Assembly: GCA_029256485.1 (NCBI GenBank)
Contig: JAQSXU010000005.1
Location: forward strand, 62,001-126,000
Length of the DNA: 64,000 bases
Direction: 5' to 3'
Source of the DNA: Clostridiaceae bacterium
Lineage (GTDB): Bacteria > Bacillota_A > Clostridia > Clostridiales > Clostridiaceae
Shown here: positions 1-8,637 of the stretch, in pieces
How the letters are laid out: each line of letters begins with the position of its first letter
How positions within the stretch are numbered: the stretch's first letter is position 1
Position numbers and translations under genes: made by a program
Notes under the pieces: generated by a model
Told to the model about the DNA's origin: nothing
The model's input: only the letters and a program-made list of their open reading frames with translations
The model's database searches: none

Positions 1-4
1 TATT

Positions 5-18
5 GTAACAAATGTTAC
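5..18. promoter_or_regulatory. Inverted repeat upstream of the cupin gene
   Basis: The arms GTAACA and TGTTAC are separated by AA, about 60 bases before the cupin start. The size and symmetry suit a dimeric repressor or a Crp/Fnr-type site, but the binding protein is not known and the upstream context lies outside the window. Confidence 0.35.
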
Positions 19-76
19 TGAAGTTAAAATATAAAAGTACTAAAATAAACTTATAGAAGTAAAGGGAGGTTGTAAT

Positions 77-418
77 ATGTCATTAAATTCAATTAAGAAC
101 ATTGATTTTTCAAAGATTCTAGAGATGAAAACTCTTGTAGAATACAATGAAGGTCAAGTAGTTAGCAGAACTCTTTCTCAAGGTAAAAATGTAAGTGTAA
201 CCTTGTTTGCTTTTGATAAGGGAGAGGAAATAAGTTCTCATTCTTCAAGCGGAGATGCCTTAGTATATATTTTAGATGGTGAGGCACAAATCACTATAGA
301 TAATGAGAAATTCAATTTAATAGAGGGTCAAACAATTGTAATGCCGAAGGGAATTGCACATGCTCTTTTAGCAACAGAAAAGTTTAAAATGCTTTTGGTT
401 GTAGTGTTTAATGCATAA
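77..418 (+). CDS. Small single-domain cupin protein
   Basis: 113 residues forming one cupin_2 beta-barrel. The first cupin motif is seen around residues 51-72 (SSHSSSGDALVYILDGEAQI) and the second around residues 82-99 (GQTIVMPKGIAHALLATE). His residues in both motifs could hold a metal, although the first motif has a reduced set (HSSSG rather than HxH). Small cupins of this kind occur in clostridia with undefined roles, often as ligand or metal binding proteins. The start has a GGGAGG ribosome site 8 bases upstream. It appears monocistronic. The family call is firm; the biochemical function is unknown. Confidence 0.85.
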   Translation: MSLNSIKNIDFSKILEMKTLVEYNEGQVVSRTLSQGKNVSVTLFAFDKGEEISSHSSSGDALVYILDGEAQITIDNEKFNLIEGQTIVMPKGIAHALLATEKFKMLLVVVFNA

Positions 419-460
419 GTAAAATAAAATGTGAAAACGGGGATTTTGATGAATTATCTG

Positions 461-491
461 GAATGCTACCAGGTAGAACCCGAATTATGTC
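461..491. repeat. 31-bp direct repeat, copy 1
   Basis: This 31-base segment matches positions 948-978 at 26 of 31 bases in the same orientation. The two copies flank the truncated kinase gene. Read on the plus strand, each copy can encode MLPGxTRxxS, so both may be leftovers of the same lost coding sequence. Confidence 0.55.
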
Positions 492-784
492 AATAATATT
501 GCATATAGTTCATAAGCAAAAATATTATTTTCTACTAGATCCCTTAATGAAGAACCTTTAATTTTTTCCATGGTATATCCATTTCGCCCATATCTCATTT
601 TTTGTTCGATAGGTTTTGGAATTGGTATTGAATAATTTGATACCATATTCATTATTTTATATTCCGTTTTAGTAAAGTTTTCACTTTCAGCAATGTCAGC
701 AAATATGGGCTTATATAATTTCATGACTGTATTTGAATCAATTTCAAATATGTCTGAGGTAACTCCTTCACCTATTTTTTTCAT
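485..784 (-). pseudogene. Truncated aminoglycoside-phosphotransferase-like kinase
   Basis: The 99 residues correspond to the N-terminal lobe of an APH/choline-kinase-like fold. There is a glycine-containing nucleotide loop (GEGVTSDIFEID), a putative ATP-contacting Lys in VMKLYKP, and a hinge region MEKIKGSSLRDLV. Family members are usually 230-300 residues and carry the catalytic HxDxxxxN and DxD motifs in the C-terminal lobe, which is absent here. The reading frame stops inside the direct repeat at 461-491. The start has a usable GGAGA ribosome site. The product is inferred to be non-functional, unless the fragment has been kept as a small protein. Confidence 0.65.
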
Positions 785-947
785 TTAATCTATCTCCTTA
801 ATAATAGAAAATAATATTTATAAAAACTGAATTTTCCGAATATTATTATATCATATAGCACCATCAAGCACTATAAAAAAATTAAGATTATCAGATTATA
901 ATGAATATATGCAGTTAGATGGTTTCATATGCTTAGCGAACATTGAC

Positions 948-978
948 GAATGCTACCAGGCAGCACCCGATATTTGTC
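948..978. repeat. 31-bp direct repeat, copy 2
   Basis: This is the second copy of the 461-491 repeat, with 26 of 31 bases identical. It overlaps the 3' end and stop codon of the YdcZ-like gene, so the last residues of that protein (SGAAW) are encoded by repeat sequence. Confidence 0.55.
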
Positions 979-1411
979 GTGACTTTTTATCAATGATCAA
1001 ATTATATACCAGCCCAACTAGCACCAATAATCCACCAATAAACTTACCGATAGATATATTGCCTTTAGCAAAATAATCTATAACTATACCAGTGAAAAGC
1101 TGTCCTATAAACATTAATAATGTTAAATAAAATGAGGATATTTTAGGTGTAATGTAATTGGATAATACTATTAATAAAACTCCTGCAATACCGCCCAAAT
1201 AAGCCCATAGCGGGATGCCAGCTGATTTTAAACCGGATAAGTTAACTTTTTCTTTGCTTAATATAAAGAATATAATTGAGAAAAATAATCCAACAATGTA
1301 GTTAAAAAGTGTGCTTTGAAAAATTCCTATTTTTTTTGCCAGGTTAGAATTAGTAATTCTTGAAACTACTACTGAAACTCCGGCTAGGATGGAAATGATT
1401 ATATATAACAC
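953..1411 (-). CDS. YdcZ-family (DMT) membrane protein, second of a pair
   Basis: 152 residues with about five hydrophobic helices, typical of the YdcZ/DUF606 branch of the drug/metabolite transporter superfamily. The N-terminal helix runs into NSNLAKKIG, a family feature (xxNxxLxxxxG). Such half-size proteins are often encoded as adjacent pairs thought to form heterodimers. Here the partner ends 12 bases upstream on the same strand, so the two are almost certainly co-transcribed. The start is GTG preceded by AGGAGG. The C-terminus is fused to repeat-derived sequence (see 948-978). The substrate is unknown. Confidence 0.85.
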   Translation of the reverse strand: MLYIIISILAGVSVVVSRITNSNLAKKIGIFQSTLFNYIVGLFFSIIFFILSKEKVNLSGLKSAGIPLWAYLGGIAGVLLIVLSNYITPKISSFYLTLLMFIGQLFTGIVIDYFAKGNISIGKFIGGLLVLVGLVYNLIIDKKSRQISGAAW

Positions 1412-1423
1412 TAAAATTACCTC

Positions 1424-1846
1424 CTAAAAAATAGCCATAATAAATATTCCTAGTATAACTAGTAATAATCCGATTATTTTATCCTTTCTAAAAGGAATAG
1501 TTTTCATATCTAGCAGTCCAAAATGGTCTATAATAATAGATGAAATAGCTTGACCGAGCAGGCCTAAAGCAAGCGGTAAGGAAACTCCTAATGCAGTAAA
1601 GCTTAAATTATTAAATAAAACAGTAAAAACTCCAATGGCACCACCGCTGTAAAGATAAAGAGGAAGGCTTTTATTAACTTGAAGTTTTGATTTACTAACC
1701 ATAATAACCAATATTATTGAAAAAAGGCCAACTAAATGAATTACTATTATGGAAAAATAATTTCCTGAAGAGTTTGATAATGTACCATTAAACATAATCA
1801 TTATAGCAATTAACGCACCCATAATAGCTGATAAAATATTGTACAT
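1424..1846 (-). CDS. YdcZ-family (DMT) membrane protein, first of a pair
   Basis: 140 residues, about five predicted transmembrane segments, and the family signature near the N-terminus (MFNGTLSNSSG). It is a half-size DMT transporter paired with the downstream gene at 953-1411. The ATG has an AAGGAGG ribosome site. It is divergent from a Crp/Fnr-family regulator, and the 113-base intergenic region contains a perfect 24-bp palindrome. The pair is therefore inferred to be the regulator's target. A metabolite or drug efflux role is likely from the family, but the substrate cannot be told. Confidence 0.87.
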   Translation of the reverse strand: MYNILSAIMGALIAIMIMFNGTLSNSSGNYFSIIVIHLVGLFSIILVIMVSKSKLQVNKSLPLYLYSGGAIGVFTVLFNNLSFTALGVSLPLALGLLGQAISSIIIDHFGLLDMKTIPFRKDKIIGLLLVILGIFIMAIF

Positions 1847-1900
1847 ACTTTTTCCTCCTTGATAAATATCATGTTTAATTTATCATGAAATAGTTGAAAA

Positions 1901-1924
1901 TAACTATGACATATGTCATAGTTA
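1901..1924. promoter_or_regulatory. Perfect 24-bp palindrome, likely operator of the Crp/Fnr regulator
   Basis: The segment equals its own reverse complement over all 24 bases. Its core is TATGACATATGTCATA, where TGACA-N2-TGTCA resembles the symmetry of Crp/Fnr sites. It lies midway between the YdcZ pair (minus) and the Crp/Fnr-like gene (plus), so one dimer could control both directions. Confidence 0.75.
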
Positions 1925-1959
1925 TTAAATAAATATAAATTTCATGGAGAAAAGAAATT

Positions 1960-2655
1960 ATGAACAAAATAAATAATTCTAAAATGAAGGACAAGTATAT
2001 TGAAACATTCCATATTAACAGTTTTTTTTCTCATGACGTAGAACCATTTATGGAATTGTTATTATTTAAAAAAAATGAATATATCTGTAGGGAAAATGAA
2101 AAACTCAATTATGTTTATTTCTTTATAGCTGGAAAGGCAAAAGTATATACAACACTTAGTAATGGCAAATCCTTATTACTATGTTTCTACAATAGCTTTA
2201 AAATGCTGGGAGATGTTGAATTTGCTAATGGAGAAGATGCTTACAATAATGTGCAGGCAATAGAGGATACATACTGTATTGGGATTCCATTAGAAAAACT
2301 AAGATTAACTCTGTTAAAGGATGCTAAGTTTTTGAAATATATAAGTATTTCAATTGGAGAAAAGTTAAATAGATGTTCTAAAAACAGTTCCATTAATTTG
2401 CTTTACCCTCTGGAAAACAGATTGGCCAGTTACATAATTGCTGCAGGAGAAAGAATTTACATTAATGGGGTGACTATTATAAGATTTAATGAAAACTTAA
2501 CTGAAATATCAGAATTACTAGGGGCTAGCTATAGACATCTTCTTAGAACATTAAATACTCTATGTAATAAAGGAGCTCTAAAGAAAGAATGTTCCTATTA
2601 TGACGTTAAGAACGAAGAGATGATGCATGCACTTGCAGCAGATCTATATCAATAA
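1960..2655 (+). CDS. Crp/Fnr-family transcriptional regulator (YeiL-like)
   Basis: 231 residues. Residues 20-130 form a cyclic-nucleotide-binding-like beta-roll (KKNEYICRENEKLNYVYFFIAGKAKVY), and residues 150-215 form a winged helix with recognition region LTEISELLGASYRHLLRTL. There is no N-terminal Cys cluster like that of Fnr, so an iron-sulfur oxygen sensor is unlikely. Overall it resembles YeiL-type regulators. A weak AGAAA ribosome site precedes the ATG. It is divergent from the YdcZ pair, with the palindrome at 1901-1924 between them, consistent with autoregulation plus control of the transporter. The effector is unknown. Confidence 0.85.
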   Translation: MNKINNSKMKDKYIETFHINSFFSHDVEPFMELLLFKKNEYICRENEKLNYVYFFIAGKAKVYTTLSNGKSLLLCFYNSFKMLGDVEFANGEDAYNNVQAIEDTYCIGIPLEKLRLTLLKDAKFLKYISISIGEKLNRCSKNSSINLLYPLENRLASYIIAAGERIYINGVTIIRFNENLTEISELLGASYRHLLRTLNTLCNKGALKKECSYYDVKNEEMMHALAADLYQ

Positions 2656-2688
2656 ATATTTTAAATATATATTTAAAGGGTGATTTTA

Positions 2689-3234
2689 ATGAACAACAAA
2701 GAAAAAGTCTTTTCAGCTAAGAAAAAAAGCTCTAATCCTGCAGTATATATCATAGTATATTCAATATGGATGGCTATAGCTGCTTTTTCCTTTTTTGAGA
2801 ATCTTAAAACACATTCATTTATATCTTTAATAGCAATGATTTTAATATTCTCTTTCTTAATCATAATAATTCCTTTTGAAATATATGCTCATTATATTAA
2901 GAAAAAGAAGAACATTCCTGACATAACTATTAATAATGAACAAATTATAATTCCTTATAGTATTTTTAAAAGCCCTAAGGTTATATATATAAATCATATT
3001 ATAGATATTCATATCCCAAAATGGGATGATATTTTAGAATTAACTATTAAGGATAATAGTAAAATAAAAATAAACCTAAATGGATTTTTGGAAGAAGATA
3101 AAAGAGACATTAAAGATATTTTCAAAAACCTAGAAGAAAAATTAAAAGGTGTTGAATATAAACCTAATAAAATAAAAGAGTCCTATCATTTGATAAATGG
3201 CAAACAATATATAAAGAAAGAAAAGAAATATTAA
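2689..3234 (+). CDS. YcxB-like membrane protein
   Basis: 181 residues from the ATG at 2689, which has an AAAGGG ribosome site; an in-frame GTG at 2680 is less likely. Two hydrophobic helices (about residues 17-38 and 45-68) are followed by a soluble basic domain with a beta-rich pattern (DITINNEQIIIPYSIFKSPK and IKINLNGF). This matches the arrangement of YcxB-like/PH-like bacterial membrane proteins. It begins 34 bases after the Crp/Fnr gene, so co-transcription is possible. No enzyme motif is seen and the function is unknown. Confidence 0.65.
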   Translation: MNNKEKVFSAKKKSSNPAVYIIVYSIWMAIAAFSFFENLKTHSFISLIAMILIFSFLIIIIPFEIYAHYIKKKKNIPDITINNEQIIIPYSIFKSPKVIYINHIIDIHIPKWDDILELTIKDNSKIKINLNGFLEEDKRDIKDIFKNLEEKLKGVEYKPNKIKESYHLINGKQYIKKEKKY

Positions 3235-3310
3235 TAATATAATAATTTTATTTTTATGCAAGCAGAGTGTTAATATATTTTATAAAACTCTGCTTATATA
3301 TTTATTTTAG

Positions 3311-3451
3311 TATATATAATGCAAAAGTTCTAATACATTAATGATGTCCCAAAAACCCTTGAAGACTGGATATTTTGTGACAGCATTAATGTAAGAACTT
3401 TATTGCATTTTGTGACAGCATTAATGTAAGAACTTTATTGCATTATATATA
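3311..3451. repeat. 141-bp MITE-like inverted-repeat element
   Basis: The outermost 14 bases are perfect inverted repeats (3311-3324 and 3438-3451). The similarity continues inward over about 45 bases per arm, including AAGTTCT, ACATTAATG and a TGTC-CAAAA-like end. The right arm is duplicated in tandem: a 35-bp unit at 3373-3407 is repeated exactly at 3408-3442. There is no transposase gene inside. The 380-base gap between the YcxB-like and patatin genes otherwise shows nothing clear. It is inferred to be a non-autonomous transposable element or IS remnant. Confidence 0.7.
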
Positions 3452-3615
3452 ATTAAAAATGAGAATAAATTTGGATGCTAAATACTATACAAATATAGTT
3501 GATGGTGTATAATTAAATATAAAAAAATATTTGGATAGGGTTACCATTTAGTATCTTAAAATAGAATGCATAAACATAAAATATGCAATAAACAATTATG
3601 AGGCTGGAGGCAATT

Positions 3616-4467
3616 ATGAAAAATATTGGACTTGTACTTGAGGGCGGAGGTATGAGGGGACTGTATACCTGTGGAGTTTTGGAATTTTTTATGGAGAAGG
3701 ATTTATATTTTAATTATGTTATAGGAGTATCTGCAGGAGCCTGCAATGCAGTTTCATACATATCAAGACAAAAGGGGAGAAATAAGAAAGTAAATATAGA
3801 CCTTAGTAATAGCTGGAAATACATGAGTTTTAGAAATTTTATTAGAGAGAAATCATTCATTGGCATGAATTATATTTTTGATGAAATACCAAACAAGCAT
3901 GTTAAATTTGACTTTGAAACATTTTCTAAAGCGCCCTGTAAGTTTTTGGTTGGAGCAACGGATTGCAATACAGGAACTCCATTATATTTTAACAAGGAGG
4001 ATGTAAGTGACGGGTTCTATGCATTAAGAGCAACTTCATCCTTACCATTTATATCACCCATTGTTAATTTTAAAGAACATGAACTTTTAGACGGAGGAAT
4101 CACAGATTCAATTCCTATTGTTAAATCAATAAAGGATGGAAATAGCAAAAATATAATTATCTTAACAAGGCATAAAGAATATCGTAAAACTCCAATGAGA
4201 TTTACAAATTTAGCAAAAATAAAATATAAAAAATATCCACTACTGATAAATGCATTGCTAAATAGATATAAGAAGTATAATGAAACATTAGATTATATTG
4301 AACAGCTGGAAATGCAGGGAAAGGCTATTGTAATAAGACATTCAGAGCCGTTAAATGTAGGACGGCTTGAAAGAGATCCAAAAAAACTTCTTGATATATA
4401 CAATAAGGGTTATGAAGATGCTAAAAATTCCTATGACAGAATTATAAAATTTATAGAAAACCAATAA
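3616..4467 (+). CDS. Patatin-like phospholipase family protein
   Basis: 283 residues from the ATG at 3616, placed 5 bases after GGAGG. It has the full patatin set: oxyanion loop GGGMRG near residue 11, nucleophile elbow GVSAG near residue 38, and the Asp of the Ser-Asp dyad in LLDGG near residue 160. It resembles the YjjU/RssA-like intracellular esterases of bacteria, which have no signal peptide. Activity on phospholipid or acyl ester is predicted from the family, but the natural substrate is unknown. It is 61 bases upstream of an ABC transporter operon and may be read with it. Confidence 0.88.
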   Translation: MKNIGLVLEGGGMRGLYTCGVLEFFMEKDLYFNYVIGVSAGACNAVSYISRQKGRNKKVNIDLSNSWKYMSFRNFIREKSFIGMNYIFDEIPNKHVKFDFETFSKAPCKFLVGATDCNTGTPLYFNKEDVSDGFYALRATSSLPFISPIVNFKEHELLDGGITDSIPIVKSIKDGNSKNIIILTRHKEYRKTPMRFTNLAKIKYKKYPLLINALLNRYKKYNETLDYIEQLEMQGKAIVIRHSEPLNVGRLERDPKKLLDIYNKGYEDAKNSYDRIIKFIENQ

Positions 4468-4528
4468 AATAATTTTATTAATTCTTTATTGGGGAGTTTC
4501 TTTATTATTATAAATTGGGGGGATTTAT

Positions 4529-5533
4529 ATGAGCATAATAAAAGTTGATAATTTATGTAAAACATTTAAGGTGAAAACTAAGGAGCCAGGACTTAAAGGT
4601 AGTTTTAAGTCCATTTTTTCACCTAATTTTAGGGAAGTTCAAGCGGTAAAAAACATTTCTTTTGAAGTTGAAAAGGGAGAAATACTTGCCTTTATTGGGC
4701 CAAATGGAGCTGGAAAATCCACCACTATCAAAATGATGACTGGGATATTATACCCATCTGCAGGCGAAATTAAAGTTTTGGGAATGGATCCATCTAAGGA
4801 AAGAAAAAAGCTATCTTATAGAATTGGGACAGTTTTTGGACAAAAATCTCAATTATGGTTTCACCTTCCTCCATTAGACAGCTTTAATTTACTGGGAAAT
4901 ATTTATGAGATGGATAAAAATAAATTAAGTAAAAGAATAGAATCATTAAAAGAGATTTTTCAAATAGGAGATTTAATGGATGTACCTGTAAGAAAGCTGT
5001 CTTTAGGTCAGAGAATACGATGTGAGATAGCTGCTTCTATACTGCACCAGCCGGATATAATATTTTTAGATGAACCAACTATAGGCTTAGATGTAGTAGT
5101 TAAACAGAATATTAGAGAATTAATACTGAGACTGAATAAGGAAGAAAAAACCACTATATTTTTAACTTCACATGATTCTGGAGATATTGAACAACTATGT
5201 AAAAGAGCAATTATTATAAACCATGGACAGGTTGTTTTAAATGAATCTATTAAAAATTTAAAATATGATTATCTAAATAAAAAAGTAATTAATATTAAAT
5301 ACAAAGAAAGGGTTAATGTAGATAATCTGAATTTAAATATTATTAAAAATAAGGGTGATGCAGTAAAAGTTCAAGTTGATACATCCCGGGAGGATATAGA
5401 ACAGGTTCTAACTAATCTTATTAATTGCGGAAAGGTAAGTGATATCATTATTTCAGAACCACCACTGGAAGAAGTAATTTCCTATATTTATAAGCTAAAC
5501 AAGGGTGGTGAAAAATATGAAGTTAATTCGTAA
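4529..5533 (+). CDS. ABC-2 exporter ATP-binding protein
   Basis: 334 residues with all nucleotide-binding motifs: Walker A GPNGAGKST, signature LSLGQ, Walker B IIFLDEPT and switch His in LTSHD. The N-terminal extension (about 45 residues before Walker A) and the long C-terminal domain match the COG4586 type, which works with two separate ABC-2 permeases. Both partners follow directly, and the next start lies inside this gene's 3' end. It energises export at the cytoplasmic face. Relatives include viologen or drug exporters; the substrate is not shown by sequence. Confidence 0.92.
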   Translation: MSIIKVDNLCKTFKVKTKEPGLKGSFKSIFSPNFREVQAVKNISFEVEKGEILAFIGPNGAGKSTTIKMMTGILYPSAGEIKVLGMDPSKERKKLSYRIGTVFGQKSQLWFHLPPLDSFNLLGNIYEMDKNKLSKRIESLKEIFQIGDLMDVPVRKLSLGQRIRCEIAASILHQPDIIFLDEPTIGLDVVVKQNIRELILRLNKEEKTTIFLTSHDSGDIEQLCKRAIIINHGQVVLNESIKNLKYDYLNKKVINIKYKERVNVDNLNLNIIKNKGDAVKVQVDTSREDIEQVLTNLINCGKVSDIIISEPPLEEVISYIYKLNKGGEKYEVNS

Positions 5534-6314
5534 GTATAGCCAGATATCAAAAATCACAATGTCCAATAGTTTAGTATACTTTTGGAATTTTCTAAGCAAA
5601 AATTTATTCTTTGTGTTTATTATGTTTATTTATTTAATGCTTTGGAAGAATATATACGCACAAAAGGGGAGTATAATTGGTGGGCTTACAATTAATCAAA
5701 TGATATGGTATTTAATATGTACGGAATTGGTTACACTGTCAAGAACGGATGTGCACCTGCAAATAAATGATGATGTGAAGAATGGAAATATAGCTTATTT
5801 ACTGAATAGACCATATAATTATGTTTTATATTGTTTCTCATATTTTATTGGAGAGGTAGGTATAAAGCTGCTGACCAATGGAATAATAGGTACTTTAATT
5901 GGATTAGTGTATGTTGGAAGCTTGAAGGGATTTAATTTCATAAACCTGCCTTTTATATTATTATCTCTAATACTAGGATGCTGCATAAACTTTTTTATCT
6001 TTATATCACTGGCACTTACCTCCTTTTGGTTTGAAGATAATAATGCTTTTTTTTGGATTTACTCAAAACTTATCTTTACACTAGGAGGAATGCTGATGCC
6101 AATTGAACTTTTCCCTAAGTGGCTTCAGAGAATATCACAATATCTTCCTTTTTCATACGTAACTTATGTACCTGCAAGGATGGCAGTTGATTTTTCCTTT
6201 ACAAGCTTTTTAAGGGGATTTTCAATACAAATTATATATTTTATAGTATTCTTTTCATTAGCAATGATTTTGTACTGGAAGGGGGCTAAGAATTTAAATG
6301 TTAACGGAGGTTAA
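5517..6314 (+). CDS. ABC-2 type permease, subunit 1
   Basis: 265 residues from the ATG at 5517, preceded by GGTGGTG. There are about six transmembrane helices and an ABC-2 permease pattern (FGMLMPIELFPKWLQ-type region around residues 193-205 and a conserved LPFSYVTYVPAR segment). It overlaps the ATPase gene by 17 bases and the next permease by 17 bases, so translation is coupled. It is one half of the membrane channel for the exporter encoded at 4529-7095, of the COG4587 type. Substrate unknown. Confidence 0.88.
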   Translation: MKLIRKYSQISKITMSNSLVYFWNFLSKNLFFVFIMFIYLMLWKNIYAQKGSIIGGLTINQMIWYLICTELVTLSRTDVHLQINDDVKNGNIAYLLNRPYNYVLYCFSYFIGEVGIKLLTNGIIGTLIGLVYVGSLKGFNFINLPFILLSLILGCCINFFIFISLALTSFWFEDNNAFFWIYSKLIFTLGGMLMPIELFPKWLQRISQYLPFSYVTYVPARMAVDFSFTSFLRGFSIQIIYFIVFFSLAMILYWKGAKNLNVNGG

Positions 6315-7095
6315 TAAAAGCTTAAAACTTTTAGGCTTTTATATAAAATTCAATATATCTGCTGTTATGGAATACAGGGTTAGCTTTATAGTACAGAGTT
6401 TTGGAATGATACTTAATAATGCAGCTTTTATATTCTTTTGGTGGATATTGTTTAATAATTTAAACAGCATAGGTGGATACACTTTTCAAGATGAAATGCT
6501 TCTGTGGGCACTAACTTCTACAAGTTTTGGACTATGCTTTGTAGTATTTGGCAATGTAAATCAAATTACAAGAATGATTTTAAATGGGGAATTAGACACT
6601 TACCTTTTGCAGCCTAAAGATGCACTTATTAATGTTTTATGTTCCAAAACAACAGTATCAGCCTGGGGAGATACTTTATACGGCATCATATTATTTTTAC
6701 TGATAAAGGGTTTTAATATAAAAAGTTTTCTTTTATTTGCATTATTTTCAGTTACTGGTGCTTTAATATTTTCCTCAGTACTTGTTTCAATGCATGCTCT
6801 AAGCTTTTATACGGGCAATACTGAAGGACTGGCACAACTTGTAACAGAATTTCTTATAAGCTTCAGTATTTATCCTGAAGGTATATTTAATAATGCAGTG
6901 AAATTTGTGCTTTATACTGTAATACCTGTAGCCTTTATTGTGTATATACCAGCAAATATGATAAATCAATTTTCTGTATATGGGTTATTAAAGGTATTTG
7001 CAGCAGCAGTAATATGGATTGTGATTGCGTATACTTTATTTTATAAGGGCCTTAAAAGATATGAATCCGGGAATTTGATAATAAGTAAAATGTGA
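6298..7095 (+). CDS. ABC-2 type permease, subunit 2
   Basis: 265 residues with about six transmembrane helices, of the COG3694 permease type that pairs with the preceding subunit. The ATG at 6298 lies within the end of the upstream gene. The obvious GGAGG at 6306 falls after this ATG, so the exact start is a little uncertain, but the next Met would remove the N-terminal region. It contains the typical segment GELDTYLLQPKD near residue 98. It completes a three-gene exporter, and the next gene is a TetR regulator with its own promoter. Confidence 0.87.
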   Translation: MLTEVNKSLKLLGFYIKFNISAVMEYRVSFIVQSFGMILNNAAFIFFWWILFNNLNSIGGYTFQDEMLLWALTSTSFGLCFVVFGNVNQITRMILNGELDTYLLQPKDALINVLCSKTTVSAWGDTLYGIILFLLIKGFNIKSFLLFALFSVTGALIFSSVLVSMHALSFYTGNTEGLAQLVTEFLISFSIYPEGIFNNAVKFVLYTVIPVAFIVYIPANMINQFSVYGLLKVFAAAVIWIVIAYTLFYKGLKRYESGNLIISKM

Positions 7096-7139
7096 TTGAT
7101 TTTAAACAAATTATGCATTAAAAATTAATTGAATTAATA

Positions 7140-7168
7140 TTGACACAAGTTATAAACTAAAGTAGAAT
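7140..7168 (+). promoter_or_regulatory. Sigma-A promoter of the TetR/ABC operon
   Basis: TTGACA at 7140-7145, a 17-base spacer, and TAGAAT at 7163-7168 (5 of 6 to consensus). It is about 70 bases before the TetR-family start. Confidence 0.75.
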
Positions 7169-7243
7169 TTTAAAAGAGAACAATGGTTTTCTAATACAAG
7201 ATATAAACTGGTATGGCTGAAACAGAAGGTAATTGGAGGTTTT

Positions 7244-7846
7244 ATGCAATATTTAAAGGATGAAGTTAGAAATAGAATAGTATATGAGGCTTTAAGAGAA
7301 TTTAAAATAAAAGGTTATAAAAGTGCCTCTATAAGAAGTATTGCCAGCAATTCCAATACCTCAGTGGGAAATTTATATAAATATTTCAGCAGCAAAGAGG
7401 ATTTATATGAAAATCTCATTGGATCTGTATATAATAAGCTAATGGACTACATTGATCAGTTTGATTTAATTGAGCTTAATGACGAGTCGGAGAATATATT
7501 TTATCAATTACTTGATAAGATAATGGAAATTTTTAAAGAAAACAGCATAGAACTTGCTATACTGTTAAACAAAAGTGAGGGCTCTAAATATGAAAACTGC
7601 AAAAGTACATTTGTGGATTTTATTACAAGGATAGTTTCTCAAACTATGAATTATGAATTATCTTTACAAGGTAAAAGGCTTAAGGATAATTTTATTATAT
7701 ATCTTCTTTCTTACAATCTTGTAGAAAGTATAGCCATTATTTTAAGGCAGCAGGAAGATGGATGCAAGGTGAGAAAGCTCATTCTTGACATAATAAATAT
7801 TTTCTTTAAAGATATTTTAGATAAGTTGGATAGTGAAGATATTTAA
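7244..7846 (+). CDS. TetR-family transcriptional regulator
   Basis: 200 residues. The N-terminal helix-turn-helix covers residues 10-55 (YKSASIRSIASNSNTSVGNLYKYFSSKEDLY), the classical TetR pattern, followed by a helical ligand domain without recognisable relatives. GGAGG precedes the ATG. It has its own promoter and a terminator directly after, but lies just upstream of a MacB-like ATPase and FtsX permease. Reading through the terminator or separate control of these exporter genes are both possible. It is most likely a repressor of its own operon or of the neighbouring exporters. Confidence 0.9.
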   Translation: MQYLKDEVRNRIVYEALREFKIKGYKSASIRSIASNSNTSVGNLYKYFSSKEDLYENLIGSVYNKLMDYIDQFDLIELNDESENIFYQLLDKIMEIFKENSIELAILLNKSEGSKYENCKSTFVDFITRIVSQTMNYELSLQGKRLKDNFIIYLLSYNLVESIAIILRQQEDGCKVRKLILDIINIFFKDILDKLDSEDI

Positions 7847-7852
7847 AGCCTT

Positions 7853-7880
7853 CTGTTACTCAATAGTAACAGTATTTTTT
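7853..7880 (+). terminator. Intrinsic terminator after the TetR gene
   Basis: An 8-bp stem CTGTTACT / AGTAACAG with loop CAAT is followed by a run of T. It could act as an attenuator ahead of the ABC genes. Confidence 0.7.
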
Positions 7881-7930
7881 AAATCAAAAGAGAACCAGTG
7901 TTCACAAAAATAAAGTGGAGGAAAGTATTA

Positions 7931-8635
7931 GTGAAAAGTTTCATAGAACTAAAAAATGTTAAAAAGAATTATACTATGGGCGAGGTAACAATAAAGGCAG
8001 TTGATGATATTTCATTTTCTATAGACAAAGGAGAATTCGTGGTAGTTCTTGGAGCCAGCGGGGCAGGAAAGACCACAATACTAAATCTTTTAGGAGGTAT
8101 GGATCAGGTATCTGACGGCAGTATTTATGTAGATGGCAATGAAATAAGTAAATATAATAAAAGAATGCTTACAAAGTATAGAAGGGAAGATATAGGGTTT
8201 GTATTTCAGTTTTATAATTTAGTTCAAAATTTAAATGCGCTGGAAAATGTTGAGCTTGCCGTAGAAATATGCAAAAATCCAATGAATCCAGTGGAAGTGC
8301 TCAAAAATGTGGGCCTTGAAGGGAGAATACAAAACTTTCCATCTCAGCTTTCAGGGGGAGAGCAGCAAAGAGTATCTATTGCAAGAGCTCTCGCAAAAAA
8401 TCCTAAATTACTTCTTTGTGATGAACCAACAGGTGCATTAGATTATAATACAGGAAAATCCATATTAAAACTATTATCTGATACATCAAAAAGGTATGAT
8501 ATGACAGTTGTGGTTATTACTCACAATTCGGCTATAGCTCCAATAGCTGACACTGTAATAACAGTAAAAAATGGTAAAGTGGAAAGTATTAAGAAAAATT
8601 CTAGACCTATGTCCATAGAAAGCATAGAGTGGTAA
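7931..8635 (+). CDS. MacB/LolD-like ABC transporter ATP-binding protein
   Basis: 234 residues from the GTG at 7931, which has GGAGG 9 bases upstream. Motifs are Walker [11 protein letters not shown]-loop FVFQFYNL, signature LSGGEQQR, Walker [13 protein letters not shown] and switch His in VVITHN. The GALD motif after Walker B is typical of MacB/LolD/BceA-type ATPases that drive FtsX-like permeases by mechanotransmission rather than by moving substrate through the membrane. The partner permease follows after 2 bases. The substrate is unknown. Confidence 0.92.
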   Translation: MKSFIELKNVKKNYTMGEVTIKAVDDISFSIDKGEFVVVLGASGAGKTTILNLLGGMDQVSDGSIYVDGNEISKYNKRMLTKYRREDIGFVFQFYNLVQNLNALENVELAVEICKNPMNPVEVLKNVGLEGRIQNFPSQLSGGEQQRVSIARALAKNPKLLLCDEPTGALDYNTGKSILKLLSDTSKRYDMTVVVITHNSAIAPIADTVITVKNGKVESIKKNSRPMSIESIEW

Positions 8636-8637
8636 CT

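Noticed and set aside
3373..3442. Two exact 35-bp repeats considered as a CRISPR array
   Set aside because: The copies are directly adjacent with no spacer between them, and they belong to the arm of the inverted-repeat element; no cas genes are present.
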